Positions 53,942-63,281 of a stretch of DNA of 64,000 nt are shown in pieces (position 1 is the first letter of the stretch; each line of letters begins with the position of its first letter). A program made the position numbers and the translations under genes. Below the pieces are notes generated by a model, which worked only from the letters and a program-made list of their open reading frames with translations, was not told where the DNA came from and searched no databases. This stretch comes from JBHIYN01 sp041984235 (lineage in GTDB: Bacteria > Pseudomonadota > Gammaproteobacteria > Ga0077536): assembly GCA_041984235.1 (NCBI GenBank), contig JBHIYN010000009.1, positions 1-64,000 of the forward strand, given 5' to 3'.

Positions 53942-55114
53942 TTGAACGCCACCATCATCCTGCTCAGCAGCGTGAGCTTCATCGTCGTCGCCGTGATGAC
54001 GGTGACCGGGCCGCTGCTGCCGGTGGTGGCGGACGAGTTCCACGTCAGCGTGGGTGACGCCGGCATCATCGTGTCCGCCTTCGCCGTGCCCTACGGCGCC
54101 TGTCAGATCCTGTTCGGACCGCTCGGCGACCGCCTCGGCAAGTTGCGCGTGGTGGCCGCGGCGCTGGGCCTGTCGACGGTGTTCGTGCTCGGGTCCGGCC
54201 TCGCGCCGTCGCTGGATGCGCTGGCCCTGATGCGTTTCGGCTGCGGCCTGGCGATGGCGGCGACGATCCCTCTCGCCATGGCCTGGATCGCGGACGAGGT
54301 GCCCTATGCCGGACGCCAGCCGGTCATCGGGCGCTTCATCAGCGGGCTGGTGCTGGGCCAGATTGCCGGCGGCGTGCTCGGCGGCATCGCGGCACAGTAT
54401 TTCGACTGGCGCCACATCTTCTACGTGTTCGCCGCGTGCTGTGCGCTGTTCTCGGTCCTGCTGTGGGCGCGTACCAGTGGCCTGGCCCCGGCTGCACCGG
54501 CAGCGCATCATGGTCCGCGTGAGATCCTGAGCCTGTATGTCGGGCTCTTTCGTGATCCCGAGTCGCGCGCCGTCATCATCACCGGCACGCTGGAGGGACT
54601 GTTGATCTTCGGTGTGCTGGCCTACTACGGCGCCTTCCTGCGCCACCGGCACGCTCTCGACTACGGCGTCATCGGGCTGGTGCTGGCGGCCTACGGCGTC
54701 GGCGGCGTCATCTACACCCGGCTGGTGCACCGCCTGGTGCCGCTGCTCGGCGAACGACGCATGATCGCCGGCGGTGCGGCGCTGCTCGGCGCCAGCCAGA
54801 TCGCGCTGCTGATGGCGCCGGTGTGGTGGCTGAGTGCACCAGCCCTGCTGGTGGCGGGATTCGGCTTCTACCTGTTCCACAACACCATGCAGACCCGCGC
54901 CACCGAGCTGTCTTCGGAGGCGCGCGGGACCGCGGTTTCGCTATGGGTCTTCATGCTGTTCCTCGGGCAGGGCGTGGGCGTGGTGCTGTTCGGTGCCGTC
55001 ATCGACCGTTTCGGCTACGCCAGTGCCCTTGCCAGCGCCGCCGGCGGCGTCATCGCGCTCGGCCTGTGGTTCCAGGGCCGGCTCGGCCCGCACGCCGTGG
55101 CCCGCGCGGAATGA
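53942..55114 (+). CDS. MFS transporter (2), Bcr/CflA-like drug-efflux type
   Basis: A 390-residue twelve-helix carrier starting from TTG 53942. It has VTGPLLPVVADEFHVSVGDAGIIVSAFAVPYGACQILFGPLGDRLGK in the first helices and a normal loop-2 GxLGDRxGK motif. The pattern fits multidrug-efflux members of the family. It stands alone, convergent with the hydrolase at 55153. Confidence 0.87.
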   Translation: MNATIILLSSVSFIVVAVMTVTGPLLPVVADEFHVSVGDAGIIVSAFAVPYGACQILFGPLGDRLGKLRVVAAALGLSTVFVLGSGLAPSLDALALMRFGCGLAMAATIPLAMAWIADEVPYAGRQPVIGRFISGLVLGQIAGGVLGGIAAQYFDWRHIFYVFAACCALFSVLLWARTSGLAPAAPAAHHGPREILSLYVGLFRDPESRAVIITGTLEGLLIFGVLAYYGAFLRHRHALDYGVIGLVLAAYGVGGVIYTRLVHRLVPLLGERRMIAGGAALLGASQIALLMAPVWWLSAPALLVAGFGFYLFHNTMQTRATELSSEARGTAVSLWVFMLFLGQGVGVVLFGAVIDRFGYASALASAAGGVIALGLWFQGRLGPHAVARAE

Positions 55115-55152
55115 GCGCGGCGGCGGCCGCGACGGTGCCGCCGCGTGCCGCT

Positions 55153-56052
55153 TCAGGCCAAGAGATGCTCGACGAACCAGTCGCGCGCGGCAGCGCTGGT
55201 CTCGTCGAACTTCTCGACGTAGGCGCCGTAGTGATTGGTCTTCACCACGACCAGCTTCTTGGGGCCGGTGACCTGGTGAAAGTGATCCAGCGCGATGTCG
55301 ATCGGCGTGGTGGTGTCCTGCTCCGAGATGATCATGAGCAGCGGCGTCGGGCCGATCAGCGGCATGTAGCCGCTGACGTCGTATTCCAGCATGTACTCGA
55401 TCGAACGCAGCGTGACCTTGTTCTGCCAGGTGCACTTCGGATCGTTGTCGACGAAGCGGTGGATGTAGTTGTAGGTCTCCTCGCCCGGGAACAGGTGCGG
55501 CTCGTCTGGGTCCAGTGAGCACATCTTCATGTATTGCGACTGCTTGCCGGCGACGCGCCGCTTGCGGTCGTCGTCGAGCATCCTGTGAAAATCGGCCATC
55601 TGCGTGACCGGCAGGAACTGCTGCAGGTTGCGGTGGCCGTTCATGAACGGCACCTGGCTGACCACGGCCCTGACCCGCCGGTCCAGCGCCGCCACCGCGC
55701 ACACGGTGCCTCCGGTGTAGCTGGTGCCCCACACCCCGATACGCTCGGCATCGACGTCGCGGCGCGACTGGACGAACGTGATCGCGCTGCGGTAGTCACG
55801 CATCTGCAGGGTCGGGTCGATGTCCTGGCGCGGCCGTCCGCCGCTCGCGCCCAGGCAGCGGTTGTCGTAGACCAGCACGGCAAGGCCGGCGGCGCAGAAG
55901 ACCTCCGCGTACTCGTCGAGCGTCATCTCCTTGACCCCGGAGAAGCCGTGCGCCATGACCACGGCAGGGAAGGGTCCCTTGCCGGTATCGGGCTTGTACA
56001 GCCACCCGCGCAGGGTGACGCCTTCAGACTTGAATTCGATGTTACGTCGCAT
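55153..56052 (-). CDS. Alpha/beta hydrolase (dienelactone-hydrolase/acetyl-xylan-esterase-like)
   Basis: A 299-residue serine hydrolase. The strand VVMAHGFSGVKEM begins the fold, GVWGTSYTGG contains the nucleophile Ser, an Asp lies in LLMIISEQDTTTP and the His in KTNHYGAYV. A cap region of about 80 residues (MLDDDRKRRVAGKQSQYMKM) lies between. It resembles a family of polyketide- or ester-cleaving hydrolases of no fixed substrate. The long 5' spacing from greB implies its own promoter. Confidence 0.86.
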   Translation of the reverse strand: MRRNIEFKSEGVTLRGWLYKPDTGKGPFPAVVMAHGFSGVKEMTLDEYAEVFCAAGLAVLVYDNRCLGASGGRPRQDIDPTLQMRDYRSAITFVQSRRDVDAERIGVWGTSYTGGTVCAVAALDRRVRAVVSQVPFMNGHRNLQQFLPVTQMADFHRMLDDDRKRRVAGKQSQYMKMCSLDPDEPHLFPGEETYNYIHRFVDNDPKCTWQNKVTLRSIEYMLEYDVSGYMPLIGPTPLLMIISEQDTTTPIDIALDHFHQVTGPKKLVVVKTNHYGAYVEKFDETSAAARDWFVEHLLA

Positions 56053-56215
56053 GTCGTGCTCCCCTCGATAGCTTCGCCGGTGTTGCGTGACGCCGCGTGC
56101 GGCGTTGCCGGCACGGGCAAGATAACCGTGCCCGGCGCGTCAGGCCAGCCACACCCGGTGCGGGGCCGGGTATTCTTGCGCGCATGAGCGTGCCCACGCA
56201 GCGAGGAGGACGTCG

Positions 56216-56722
56216 ATGAGCCGCTGGCGGACGCCGGTGGGCTACGGCGCGCCCTATATCACCGCTGCGGGCTTCCGTGCGCTGGAGGACGAGTCCCGCC
56301 TGCTGTGGGCGCGCCGCCGCGAGGTCGTGCGCCATCTCGCCGCGGCGGCTGCCGAGGGGGATCGTTCCGAGAACGCCGAGTACCAGTACCGCAAGAAGGA
56401 GCTGCGCGGGATCGATCGCCGTATCGGCTATTTGCAACGGCGCATGCCGCGGCTGGAGATCGTGCGCGCCGCGCCCGCCGATCGCGGCCGCATCTATTTC
56501 GGGGCCACGGTCGAGCTCGAGGACGAGCAGGGCGAGCTGCGCCGCTATCGCATCGTCGGCGTCGACGAGGCGGAACCCGGGCAGGGCGCCATCAGCGTCG
56601 ACTCGCCGCTCGCGCGCGGACTGCTGGGACGCGCGCTGGACGAGACGGTGCACCTGTCCGGCGTACAGGGCGAGGCGCGTTACGTGGTCACGGCCATCGA
56701 GTATCCCGACGTCGCGGGCTGA
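56216..56722 (+). CDS. greB: Transcription elongation factor GreB
   Basis: A 168-residue factor that enters RNA polymerase and makes it cleave backtracked transcripts. The coiled-coil tip EGDRSENAEYQYRKKELRGID carries the two acidic catalytic residues Asp and Glu. The C-terminal FKBP-like domain is IYFGATVELEDEQGELRRYRIVG. AGGAGG lies before ATG 56216. The basic N-terminal WRTPVGYGAPYITAAGFRAL is typical of GreB over GreA. Confidence 0.94.
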   Translation: MSRWRTPVGYGAPYITAAGFRALEDESRLLWARRREVVRHLAAAAAEGDRSENAEYQYRKKELRGIDRRIGYLQRRMPRLEIVRAAPADRGRIYFGATVELEDEQGELRRYRIVGVDEAEPGQGAISVDSPLARGLLGRALDETVHLSGVQGEARYVVTAIEYPDVAG

Positions 56723-56767
56723 GAACGCCTGCCCCGCTGGCGAGCGCGCCCGGCTTATACTGCGCCC

Positions 56768-57670
56768 ATGAACCGCTTTCGCAGCGCCGTTTCCGGCATC
56801 GTGCTCATGCTCGCGGCGCACCCCGCGGTGGCCGCATCGTTCACCTTCGGCTGGCCGGTGCCGGTCACCGTCGCGGTCAAGGCCAAGATGGACAAGCGCG
56901 GCAATACCAGCACCGCCCGCTACCTCGCGGAGCTCGCGCCCGGCGAGGACGGCCACCTGACCCTGTCGTTCCGCGACTTCGAGTTCCTGACGCTGAACGG
57001 CGTCGACGCGCGTACCCCCGAGGTCCAGGCGAAGCTCGGACCACTGGCCGCGCTGACCGCGACCCTGCCAGCCATGCGCGTGTCGCAACGCGGCGATTAT
57101 CTCGGCACCGTCGGGCTGGAACGCATGGCCGAGCGCATGTTCGCGCTGCTGCCGGACGCTGACGATCCGCAATTGCGCGAGCGCATGGATGCCTACTTCG
57201 CCTCGCCGCAGGTTCGCCAGATGATGCAGCAGAAATCCGGTGAGGTGTGGAACACCTGGGTCGGCGCCTGGAACGGTCTCGAGCTCGCCGCGGGCGAGTC
57301 ACTCCAGCGCAGCGTGCCGGTCACCGTGATGGCGCGTGAGCTCGAGCAGGCCATGCTGTTCGAACACCTGGGCGCGGCCGGGGGCAGCTGCGCGGCGTGC
57401 GTGCGGCTGCGCCTGACGACGCTGCTGGAAGGGCCGGAGGTGGTTGCCCTGGTCGCGGGCATGGTGCGTGAGCTCGCCGGCGAGAAGGATGCGTTAGCGA
57501 TGGATGCGTTCGAATCCGCGCGCTCGAGCAGCGTGATCGATATCGTGACCGACGGCGCAGATCTGCGGCCCCGGCACGTGCGTGCCAGCACCACGGTAAT
57601 GGTGCGCGAGCGCGGCGGGCGCGAGCGCAGCCGCAGTGAGCACAAGGAGTACTGGTTCCAGTGGCAATGA
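56768..57670 (+). CDS. Secreted protein of unknown function
   Basis: A 300-residue protein with a signal peptide (residues 1-22, IVLMLAAHPAVAA) and a mature part with no family I recognise. It begins SFTFGWPVPVTVAVKAKMDKRG, followed by an N-terminal beta-rich half, two cysteines (GGSCAACVRL) and a helical C-terminal half. No lipobox is present. It lies between greB and the thioesterase gene on the same strand; the spacing (45 bases and 28 bases) permits a common transcript. Confidence 0.65.
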   Translation: MNRFRSAVSGIVLMLAAHPAVAASFTFGWPVPVTVAVKAKMDKRGNTSTARYLAELAPGEDGHLTLSFRDFEFLTLNGVDARTPEVQAKLGPLAALTATLPAMRVSQRGDYLGTVGLERMAERMFALLPDADDPQLRERMDAYFASPQVRQMMQQKSGEVWNTWVGAWNGLELAAGESLQRSVPVTVMARELEQAMLFEHLGAAGGSCAACVRLRLTTLLEGPEVVALVAGMVRELAGEKDALAMDAFESARSSSVIDIVTDGADLRPRHVRASTTVMVRERGGRERSRSEHKEYWFQWQ

Positions 57671-57698
57671 CGGACAACCCGGCGCGGGGTATGCGACC

Positions 57699-58190
57699 GT
57701 GAGCACGCTGCCCGCCGATGGCGTGCTGCGCGAGGAGGTCGACGTCGAAGCGGCCTGGCTGGACTACAACGGGCACATGAACGTGGCCTTCTACCTCAGG
57801 GTCTTCGACGACGCCGGCGATCGACTGACCGCGCTGGCCGGCATGGGTGCCGCCTACACCCGGCGCACGCACAATTCCTGGGTCGCGCTGGAGTCTCACA
57901 TCACCTTCCGCGCCGAGGCCATGGAAGGCGATCGCCTGCGCGTGGAATCGTGCGTGCTCGATGTCGAACGCAAGAAGATCCACGTCTGCCAGGCCATGTT
58001 CCGTGGCGACACCCTGCTCGCGACGCACGAGCAGCTCGGTCTGCATTTCGATACCGTGGCGCGGCGCGCGACGCCGTTCGAGGCGGCCGTGTTCGAGCGG
58101 CTGGTGGCATTGCGCGACGCGCGCGCCGCGCAGCCCCGCCCGCCGTGGGTCGGGCGGGCCATCGCGCTGGGGCAGGCACCGCCGGCATGA
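57699..58190 (+). CDS. Acyl-CoA thioesterase, 4HBT hotdog fold
   Basis: A 163-residue hotdog enzyme that hydrolyses acyl-CoA esters. Residues include the signature YNGHMNVAFYLRVFDDA, the beta-strand motif VALESHITFRAEAMEGD and the late IHVCQAMFRGDTLLATHEQLGLHFD. It resembles the thioesterase part linked to carnitine dehydrogenase. The GTG at 57699 is behind no clear ribosome site. The DsbA-like gene follows after nine bases. Confidence 0.85.
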   Translation: MSTLPADGVLREEVDVEAAWLDYNGHMNVAFYLRVFDDAGDRLTALAGMGAAYTRRTHNSWVALESHITFRAEAMEGDRLRVESCVLDVERKKIHVCQAMFRGDTLLATHEQLGLHFDTVARRATPFEAAVFERLVALRDARAAQPRPPWVGRAIALGQAPPA

Positions 58191-58199
58191 GACGGCACC

Positions 58200-58868
58200 G
58201 TGTCGAACCCTGAAGCGACGCCCGCGGCGGGGCGCACGCTGATGATCCACGTGGTCGACCCGATGTGCTCGTGGTGCTGGGGCTTCGCGCCCGTCGCCGC
58301 ACGTCTGCGCGATGCCTATGCCGACGGCTTCGAGCCGGTGCTGCTGGCCGGCGGCCTCAGCCCGGGAACGCGCACGCCGCTCGATGCGGCGACCCGCGCC
58401 CAGATCCGCGAGCACTGGGGGCACGTGCAGGAGATCAGCGGGCAGCCCTTCGATTTCAGCTTCTTCGAACGCGGGTCCTTCGTCTACGACACCGAGCCCG
58501 CGTGTCGCGCACTGGTCGCCGCACGGGCGCTGCGGCCGGGCAGCGAGTTTGCCATGCTGGAAGCGCTGCACGCGGCGTTCTACGCGGACGGTCGTGACGT
58601 TACCGACCCTGCCGTGCTCGTCACGGTCGCCGTCGAACAGGGCTTCGAGCAGGCGGCTTTCGCCGCGACGCTGGAAGACCCGGCCACGCGCGAGGCGACG
58701 GCCGGCGAGTTCGCGCTGACCCGCCGGCTCGGCATCCTGGGTTATCCGGCGCTGCTGGTCGGTGACGCGGACAGCGGGCTGACGGCAATCACGGTCGGCT
58801 ACCAGGACTACGCACCGCTGGCCGTGGCGCTGGACGCCTGGCGCGAGGCGCATCCGCCGCCGTCCTGA
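58200..58868 (+). CDS. DsbA-family thiol oxidoreductase
   Basis: A 222-residue thioredoxin-fold protein starting from GTG 58200. The active site is CSWC (PMCSWCWGFAPV), and the inserted helical domain plus LTRRLGILGYPALLVGD with the cis-Pro is that of the FrnE/DsbA-like cytosolic group. No signal peptide is present, so it acts in the cytoplasm. It is close to the thioesterase and LrgA genes. Confidence 0.85.
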   Translation: MSNPEATPAAGRTLMIHVVDPMCSWCWGFAPVAARLRDAYADGFEPVLLAGGLSPGTRTPLDAATRAQIREHWGHVQEISGQPFDFSFFERGSFVYDTEPACRALVAARALRPGSEFAMLEALHAAFYADGRDVTDPAVLVTVAVEQGFEQAAFAATLEDPATREATAGEFALTRRLGILGYPALLVGDADSGLTAITVGYQDYAPLAVALDAWREAHPPPS

Positions 58869-58902
58869 GGCGCGCCGCCGGGCGGTGCTAACATGCGCGC
58901 CC

Positions 58903-59262
58903 ATGCTCGGCGCGATCACGGTGCTGCTCGTGTTCCAGACCATCGGCGAGGTGGTCGTGCAGTTGTTGCGACTGCCGGTGCCGGGCCCGGTGGTCGGCAT
59001 GATGCTGCTGTTCGCCGCATTGCTCGCGCGCGGCGCTGCACCGCAATGGCTGGAGCGCAGTGCCGGGCAGTTGCTCGCTCACCTTTCGCTGCTGTTCGTG
59101 CCTGCCGGCGTCGGCGTCATGCTGCACGGCCAGCGCCTGGGCGCCGAGTGGTTACCGATCGCGGTCGCACTGGTGTCGAGCACGCTCCTCACCCTGGCGG
59201 CGACGGCGCTGGTGATGCAGGCGCTGCGGCGCATGGTCGGGGGGCGTGACGCGCCGGAATGA
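58903..59262 (+). CDS. CidA/LrgA-family membrane protein
   Basis: A 119-residue four-helix membrane protein (ITVLLVFQTIGEVVVQLL, PVPGPVVGMMLLFAALL, LLAHLSLLFVPAGVGVMLH), a holin-like protein that works with its LrgB partner on carbon-overflow or cell-death control. A GTG at 58885 is an alternative start; ATG 58903 gives a standard N-terminus. It overlaps the LrgB gene by four bases (ATGA). Confidence 0.87.
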   Translation: MLGAITVLLVFQTIGEVVVQLLRLPVPGPVVGMMLLFAALLARGAAPQWLERSAGQLLAHLSLLFVPAGVGVMLHGQRLGAEWLPIAVALVSSTLLTLAATALVMQALRRMVGGRDAPE

Positions 59263-59978
59263 GTGACCGCATCACCGAGATCTGGGTCTACCTCGCGGCT
59301 TCGCCGTTGCTCGGGCTGACCGTGACCCTGCTCGCCTACCAGGCGGCGCACTGGCTCTACCTGCGCGCCAACATGAACCCGCTGGCCAACCCGGTCGCGA
59401 TCGCGGTAGCCCTGCTGGTGGGCGTGCTGTGGCTGACCGATACGCCGTACGCGACCTATTTCGACGGTGCGCAGTTCGTGCATTTCCTGCTCGGCCCGGC
59501 GACGGTCGCCCTGGCCGTACCCCTGTATGCCAACCTCGGGCGCCTGCGCCGCGACCTCTTGCCCATCGCGGGTGCGCTGGTCGCCGGCTCGCTGGTGGCG
59601 GTCGGATCGGCGATCGGCATCGGCTGGCTGGCCGGAGGCAGTCAGGCCACGCTGCTCTCGCTGGCACCGAAATCCGTCACCACGCCGATCGCGATGGGTA
59701 TCGCGGAGAAGATCGGCGGCCTGCCCTCGCTGACCGCGGTACTGGTCGTTACGACCGGCATCGTGGGCGCGATCGCAGCGCGCAGCGTGCTCGATGTCCT
59801 GCGGATCCGCGATCCGGCCGTGCGCGGACTCGCCGTCGGCGTTGCCGCACACGGCATCGGTACCGCGCGCGCGTTCCAGGTCTCGGCCACGGCCGGCGCG
59901 TTTGCCGGTCTCGCCATGGGCCTCAATGGCCTGGTGACCGCGCTGCTGCTGCCGGCCGTCGTGCGGCTGGCGGGCTGA
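59259..59978 (+). CDS. LrgB-family membrane protein
   Basis: A 239-residue multi-helix protein with YFDGAQFVHFLLGPATVALAVPLY, APKSVTTPIAMGIAEKIGGLPSLTAVLVVTTGIVG and GVAAHGIGTARAFQ, the signature segments of LrgB. It forms the LrgAB pair with the preceding gene, translated from an overlapping ATG. It is thought to act as a carrier for pyruvate or other small acids in some species. Confidence 0.9.
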   Translation: MSDRITEIWVYLAASPLLGLTVTLLAYQAAHWLYLRANMNPLANPVAIAVALLVGVLWLTDTPYATYFDGAQFVHFLLGPATVALAVPLYANLGRLRRDLLPIAGALVAGSLVAVGSAIGIGWLAGGSQATLLSLAPKSVTTPIAMGIAEKIGGLPSLTAVLVVTTGIVGAIAARSVLDVLRIRDPAVRGLAVGVAAHGIGTARAFQVSATAGAFAGLAMGLNGLVTALLLPAVVRLAG

Positions 59979-59993
59979 GCGCCGCCGGCGCGT

Positions 59994-60839
59994 TCAGAAG
60001 CGGCCGGCGCGCAGGTCGGCAATGGCCTGGTGCAGCTCGGCCTCGGTGTTCATGACGAACGGACCGTAGCGCGCAATGGGCTCGTCGAACGGGCGGCCGG
60101 CGACGAGCAGCAGCCGTGCACCTTCCGCACCGGCGCTGAGCTCGACCCGGTCGCCGGCACCCAGCACCGCGAGGTGGCGGTGCGGCAGCGCATGCGGTGC
60201 GGCCTGCCCGATGTTCGCCGCGCCGCCGTAGCAGTAGACGAAAGCCTGGTGGGTCGTGGGCAGGGGTACGCTCAGCGTGGCACCGGCGGCGAGGCGCAGG
60301 TCGAGGTAGATGGGCTCGGCGTCGACGGCGCTGACCGGTCCCGGGGTGTCCTGCCAGGCGCCGGCGATCACGCGCAGCTCCGAGCCGCCGCCGAGGTCGA
60401 CCCGCGGCACCTCGTCCGGCGGGATGTCCTGGTAGCGCGGCGCGGTCATCTTGGAGCGCGCCGGCAGGTTGACCCACAGCTGGAAGCCCCACATGAGGCC
60501 ATCCTCCTGCTCCGGCATCTCCGAGTGGAAGATGCCGCGTCCGGCGGTCATCCATTGCACGCTGCCGGCTTCGAGCAGGCCGCTGTTGCCCTGGTTGTCG
60601 CCGTGGCGCATGCGCCCGGCGAGCATGTAGGTGACGGTCTCGAAGCCGCGATGGGGATGCTCCGGAAAGCCGGCGATGTAGTCGCCGGGGTCGTCGGAGA
60701 GGAATTCGTCGAGCAGCAGGAAGGGATCCAGCTCGGGCAGCGCGTGGGCGCCGATGACGCGGTACAGGCGTACGCCGGCGCCGTCGCTGGTGGGCTGCCC
60801 GGCGACGGTTCTGACGACCGTGCGTTCGTTCGATGTCAT
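59994..60839 (-). CDS. Pirin-family protein
   Basis: A 281-residue double-cupin protein. The metal site is in PEHPHRGFETVTYMLAG (two His), a His in GRGIFHSEMP and the following Glu. Pirins may oxidise quercetin or act as redox regulators. The later cupin half contains LDLRLAAGATLSVPLP and HRHLAVLGAGD. I chose ATG 60839, since upstream sequence lies in the CopD-like gene. It is convergent with lrgB and ten bases after the next minus-strand gene. Confidence 0.9.
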   Translation of the reverse strand: MTSNERTVVRTVAGQPTSDGAGVRLYRVIGAHALPELDPFLLLDEFLSDDPGDYIAGFPEHPHRGFETVTYMLAGRMRHGDNQGNSGLLEAGSVQWMTAGRGIFHSEMPEQEDGLMWGFQLWVNLPARSKMTAPRYQDIPPDEVPRVDLGGGSELRVIAGAWQDTPGPVSAVDAEPIYLDLRLAAGATLSVPLPTTHQAFVYCYGGAANIGQAAPHALPHRHLAVLGAGDRVELSAGAEGARLLLVAGRPFDEPIARYGPFVMNTEAELHQAIADLRAGRF

Positions 60840-60849
60840 GGAGGTGTCC

Positions 60850-61305
60850 TCAGGCGTAACGACCCAGGCTGACGACGGCGACGAGCAGCAGCCCGAGGCC
60901 GAGGTTGATGCCGACGATGCGGCGAATGGAGGCCACCGCGCCACGCACCCGGTCGCCGTCACCGGCTTCGAGGGCGCGCCGCAGCCGCCGGTACGGGGCG
61001 AAGAAGACGTGCGCGAACAGCGCCATCATGGTTACGCCCAGCGCGATCATGAGGATCAGCCACCATGGCGCCGCGCCCAGGTCGTAGCGTGCCAGCGCCA
61101 TGCCGAAGCCGCTCACCAGCAGGGCGGCGACGGCGCCCCACACCCAGCCGAAGAAGCGTCCCAGGCTGGCGGCCAGCAGGCGCGCGGCCTGCGGCGGCTC
61201 CAGGGTCTCGCCGAGACTTGGGCGCAGGCACACCCACGCGAAGAACATGCCGCCGACCCAGACGATGGCCGACAGCAGGTGCACGGTGATGGCGAGAGCG
61301 TACAT
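60850..61305 (-). CDS. CopD-like four-helix membrane protein
   Basis: A 151-residue protein (ALAITVHLLSAIVWVGGMFFAW, FFGWVWGAVAALLVSGFGMAL, PWWLILMIALGVTMMALFAHVFFAPYRR, GINLGLGLLLVAVVSLGRY). His residues in helices one and three could bind heme or copper, as in the CopD-like family. It has no signal peptide. It is upstream of the pirin gene in the same direction and may share a transcript. Confidence 0.8.
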   Translation of the reverse strand: MYALAITVHLLSAIVWVGGMFFAWVCLRPSLGETLEPPQAARLLAASLGRFFGWVWGAVAALLVSGFGMALARYDLGAAPWWLILMIALGVTMMALFAHVFFAPYRRLRRALEAGDGDRVRGAVASIRRIVGINLGLGLLLVAVVSLGRYA

Positions 61306-61467
61306 GACCCGGATTCCGACGGTTTCCAGGCGGCACGATACCGGGCGCCCCGGGCGCTGTCGACGTCGCCGAGCGGCGCTTTGCGGCCATCGCGGACCCG
61401 GCGCAACGGCAGGCATGCGGGTGGCGCGTACAATGCACGCGGTAAACGATCCGCCGGGCCGGTGACC

Positions 61468-62607
61468 ATGCGAAAACTGCTGCTCTTCGTCATCCTGGCC
61501 GCGGCGCTGGGCGCGGCGGCCTGGTACGCCACGCGACCGCACCCGGTCAGCGTACGCGTGGTCGAACTGACACGGGGCGAGGTGCGGGAGACCGTCTCCA
61601 ACACGCGGGTCGGCACGGTCGAGGCCTGTCGCCGTGCGCGCATGTCGCCGGCCGCCGCAGGGCAGGTTGCCGCCCTGCACGTCAGCGAGGGCGACCGGGT
61701 CGAGCGCAACGCGGTGCTGCTCGAGATCTGGAACGACGACCGCAAGGCCGAGCTGCGCTTGTCCGAGGTCGAGGTCAGTGCCGCGCGCCTGCGCGCGGAG
61801 GAAGCCTGCGCGACCGCGTCCGGTGCGCGGCGCGAGGCCGACCGCCTCGCCAAGCTGCGCGCCAACCAGCTCGTCTCCGAGGAACTCGCCGACAACGCCG
61901 CGACCCGCGCGGACTCCGCGCGCGCCGCCTGCGAGGCCGCGCTGGCTTCGACCCAGGTCGCCGCAGCGCGTATCAACGTCGCGCGCGAGGCGGTCGAGCG
62001 CACGCTCCTGCGCGCGCCCTTCGCCGGCGTCGTGGCCGAGGTCAATGCCAAGCTCGGCGAGTACCTCACGCCGTCGCCGCCGGGGATCCCGACCGTGCCC
62101 GCGGTCGATCTGATCGATCCGGACTGCCTGTATATCTCCGCCCCCATCGACGAGGTCGATGCGCCGCGCATCAGCGCGGGGATGTCCGCGTGCGTCAGCC
62201 TGGACGCCTTTCCCGAGCGTTACTGCGAGGCGCGCGTGCGCCGCGTCGCGCCGTACGTGCTGGATCGCGAGAAGCAGGCGCGTACGGTCGAGGTCGAGGT
62301 CGCACTGGAATCCGCCGACGCGCGCCTGCTGCCCGGCTACAGCGCCGACATCGAAGTCCTGATCGAAACGCGCGCAGACGTGCTGCGGTTACCGACCGAG
62401 GCAGTGCTCGAAGGCGACCGCGTGCTGCTGTTCGATGCCGCCGGCGGGCGGCTGCGCGAAACGACGTTCGAGCCGGGACTCTCGAACTGGGATTACACGG
62501 AGGTGCGGGGCGGGATCGCGGCCGGTGCGCTGGTCGTGGTGTCGACCGGCCGGGCGGGTGTGGAGGACGGCGCCGACGCGGTGCGCGAGGACACGAACGC
62601 GCGGTGA
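61468..62607 (+). CDS. HlyD/MacA-type periplasmic adaptor
   Basis: A 379-residue membrane-fusion protein with an N-terminal membrane anchor (LLLFVILAAALGAAAWYA). A barrel-sandwich half-motif is AAAGQVAALHVSEGDRVERNAVLLEIWN, then a coiled-coil hairpin of about 90 residues and the second half TLLRAPFAGVVAEVNAKLGEYL. It links an inner-membrane ABC exporter to an outer-membrane channel. The ATP-binding gene follows with a four-base overlap (GTGA). The first ATG was chosen; a GTG lies two codons earlier. Confidence 0.9.
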   Translation: MRKLLLFVILAAALGAAAWYATRPHPVSVRVVELTRGEVRETVSNTRVGTVEACRRARMSPAAAGQVAALHVSEGDRVERNAVLLEIWNDDRKAELRLSEVEVSAARLRAEEACATASGARREADRLAKLRANQLVSEELADNAATRADSARAACEAALASTQVAAARINVAREAVERTLLRAPFAGVVAEVNAKLGEYLTPSPPGIPTVPAVDLIDPDCLYISAPIDEVDAPRISAGMSACVSLDAFPERYCEARVRRVAPYVLDREKQARTVEVEVALESADARLLPGYSADIEVLIETRADVLRLPTEAVLEGDRVLLFDAAGGRLRETTFEPGLSNWDYTEVRGGIAAGALVVVSTGRAGVEDGADAVREDTNAR

Positions 62608-63281
62608 TCGAACTGCGCGGCATTACCCGCACCTTCGTCGTCGGCGACAGTCGCGTCAATGCCGTCGATGGCGTCGACCTGGACATTGCCGGCGGCGAGT
62701 ACATTTCGATCATGGGGCCTTCCGGCTCGGGCAAGTCGACCCTGCTCAACCTGATCGCGCTGCTCGACCGTCCGAGCAGCGGCAGCTACCGGTTTGCCGG
62801 GGAGGACGTCACGGATCTGGACGACGACGCCCTGGCCGCGATTCGCCGGCGTTCGATCGGGTTCGTGTTCCAGTTCTTTCATCTCGTTCCGCGCCTGAGT
62901 GCCGCGGACAACGTCGAGCTGCCCCTGACGCTGGCCGGGGTGCCGCCGGCGGAACGTCGCCAGCGCGTCGACGAGGTCCTGGCCGCGGTCGACCTGGGTC
63001 CGCGCGCGGCGCACCGTCCGGCCGAGCTTTCCGGTGGCCAGCGCCAGCGCGTGGCGATCGCACGCGCCATGGTCACCCGTCCGCGCCTGCTGCTCGCCGA
63101 CGAGCCGACCGGCAACCTGGACAGTCACTCCGGCGCACAGGTGGTCGAATTGCTGGAGGCATTGCAGCGCGATCACGGTATCACCCTCATCGTGGTGACC
63201 CACGATCCGGCGCTGGGGCGGCGCGCCGCGCGGCGCATCCGCATCGTCGACGGGCGTATCGCCGAGGACGATCGAACGTGA
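62604..63281 (+). CDS. ABC transporter ATP-binding protein, MacB/LolD type
   Basis: A 225-residue ATPase subunit. Walker A is GPSGSGKST, the Q-loop FQFFHLVPRL, the signature LSGGQRQRVAIARAM, Walker B LLLADEPTGNLD and the H-loop VVTHDP. Starts with GTG overlapping the adaptor stop. It powers the exporter together with the permease that overlaps at 63278. Confidence 0.94.
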   Translation: MIELRGITRTFVVGDSRVNAVDGVDLDIAGGEYISIMGPSGSGKSTLLNLIALLDRPSSGSYRFAGEDVTDLDDDALAAIRRRSIGFVFQFFHLVPRLSAADNVELPLTLAGVPPAERRQRVDEVLAAVDLGPRAAHRPAELSGGQRQRVAIARAMVTRPRLLLADEPTGNLDSHSGAQVVELLEALQRDHGITLIVVTHDPALGRRAARRIRIVDGRIAEDDRT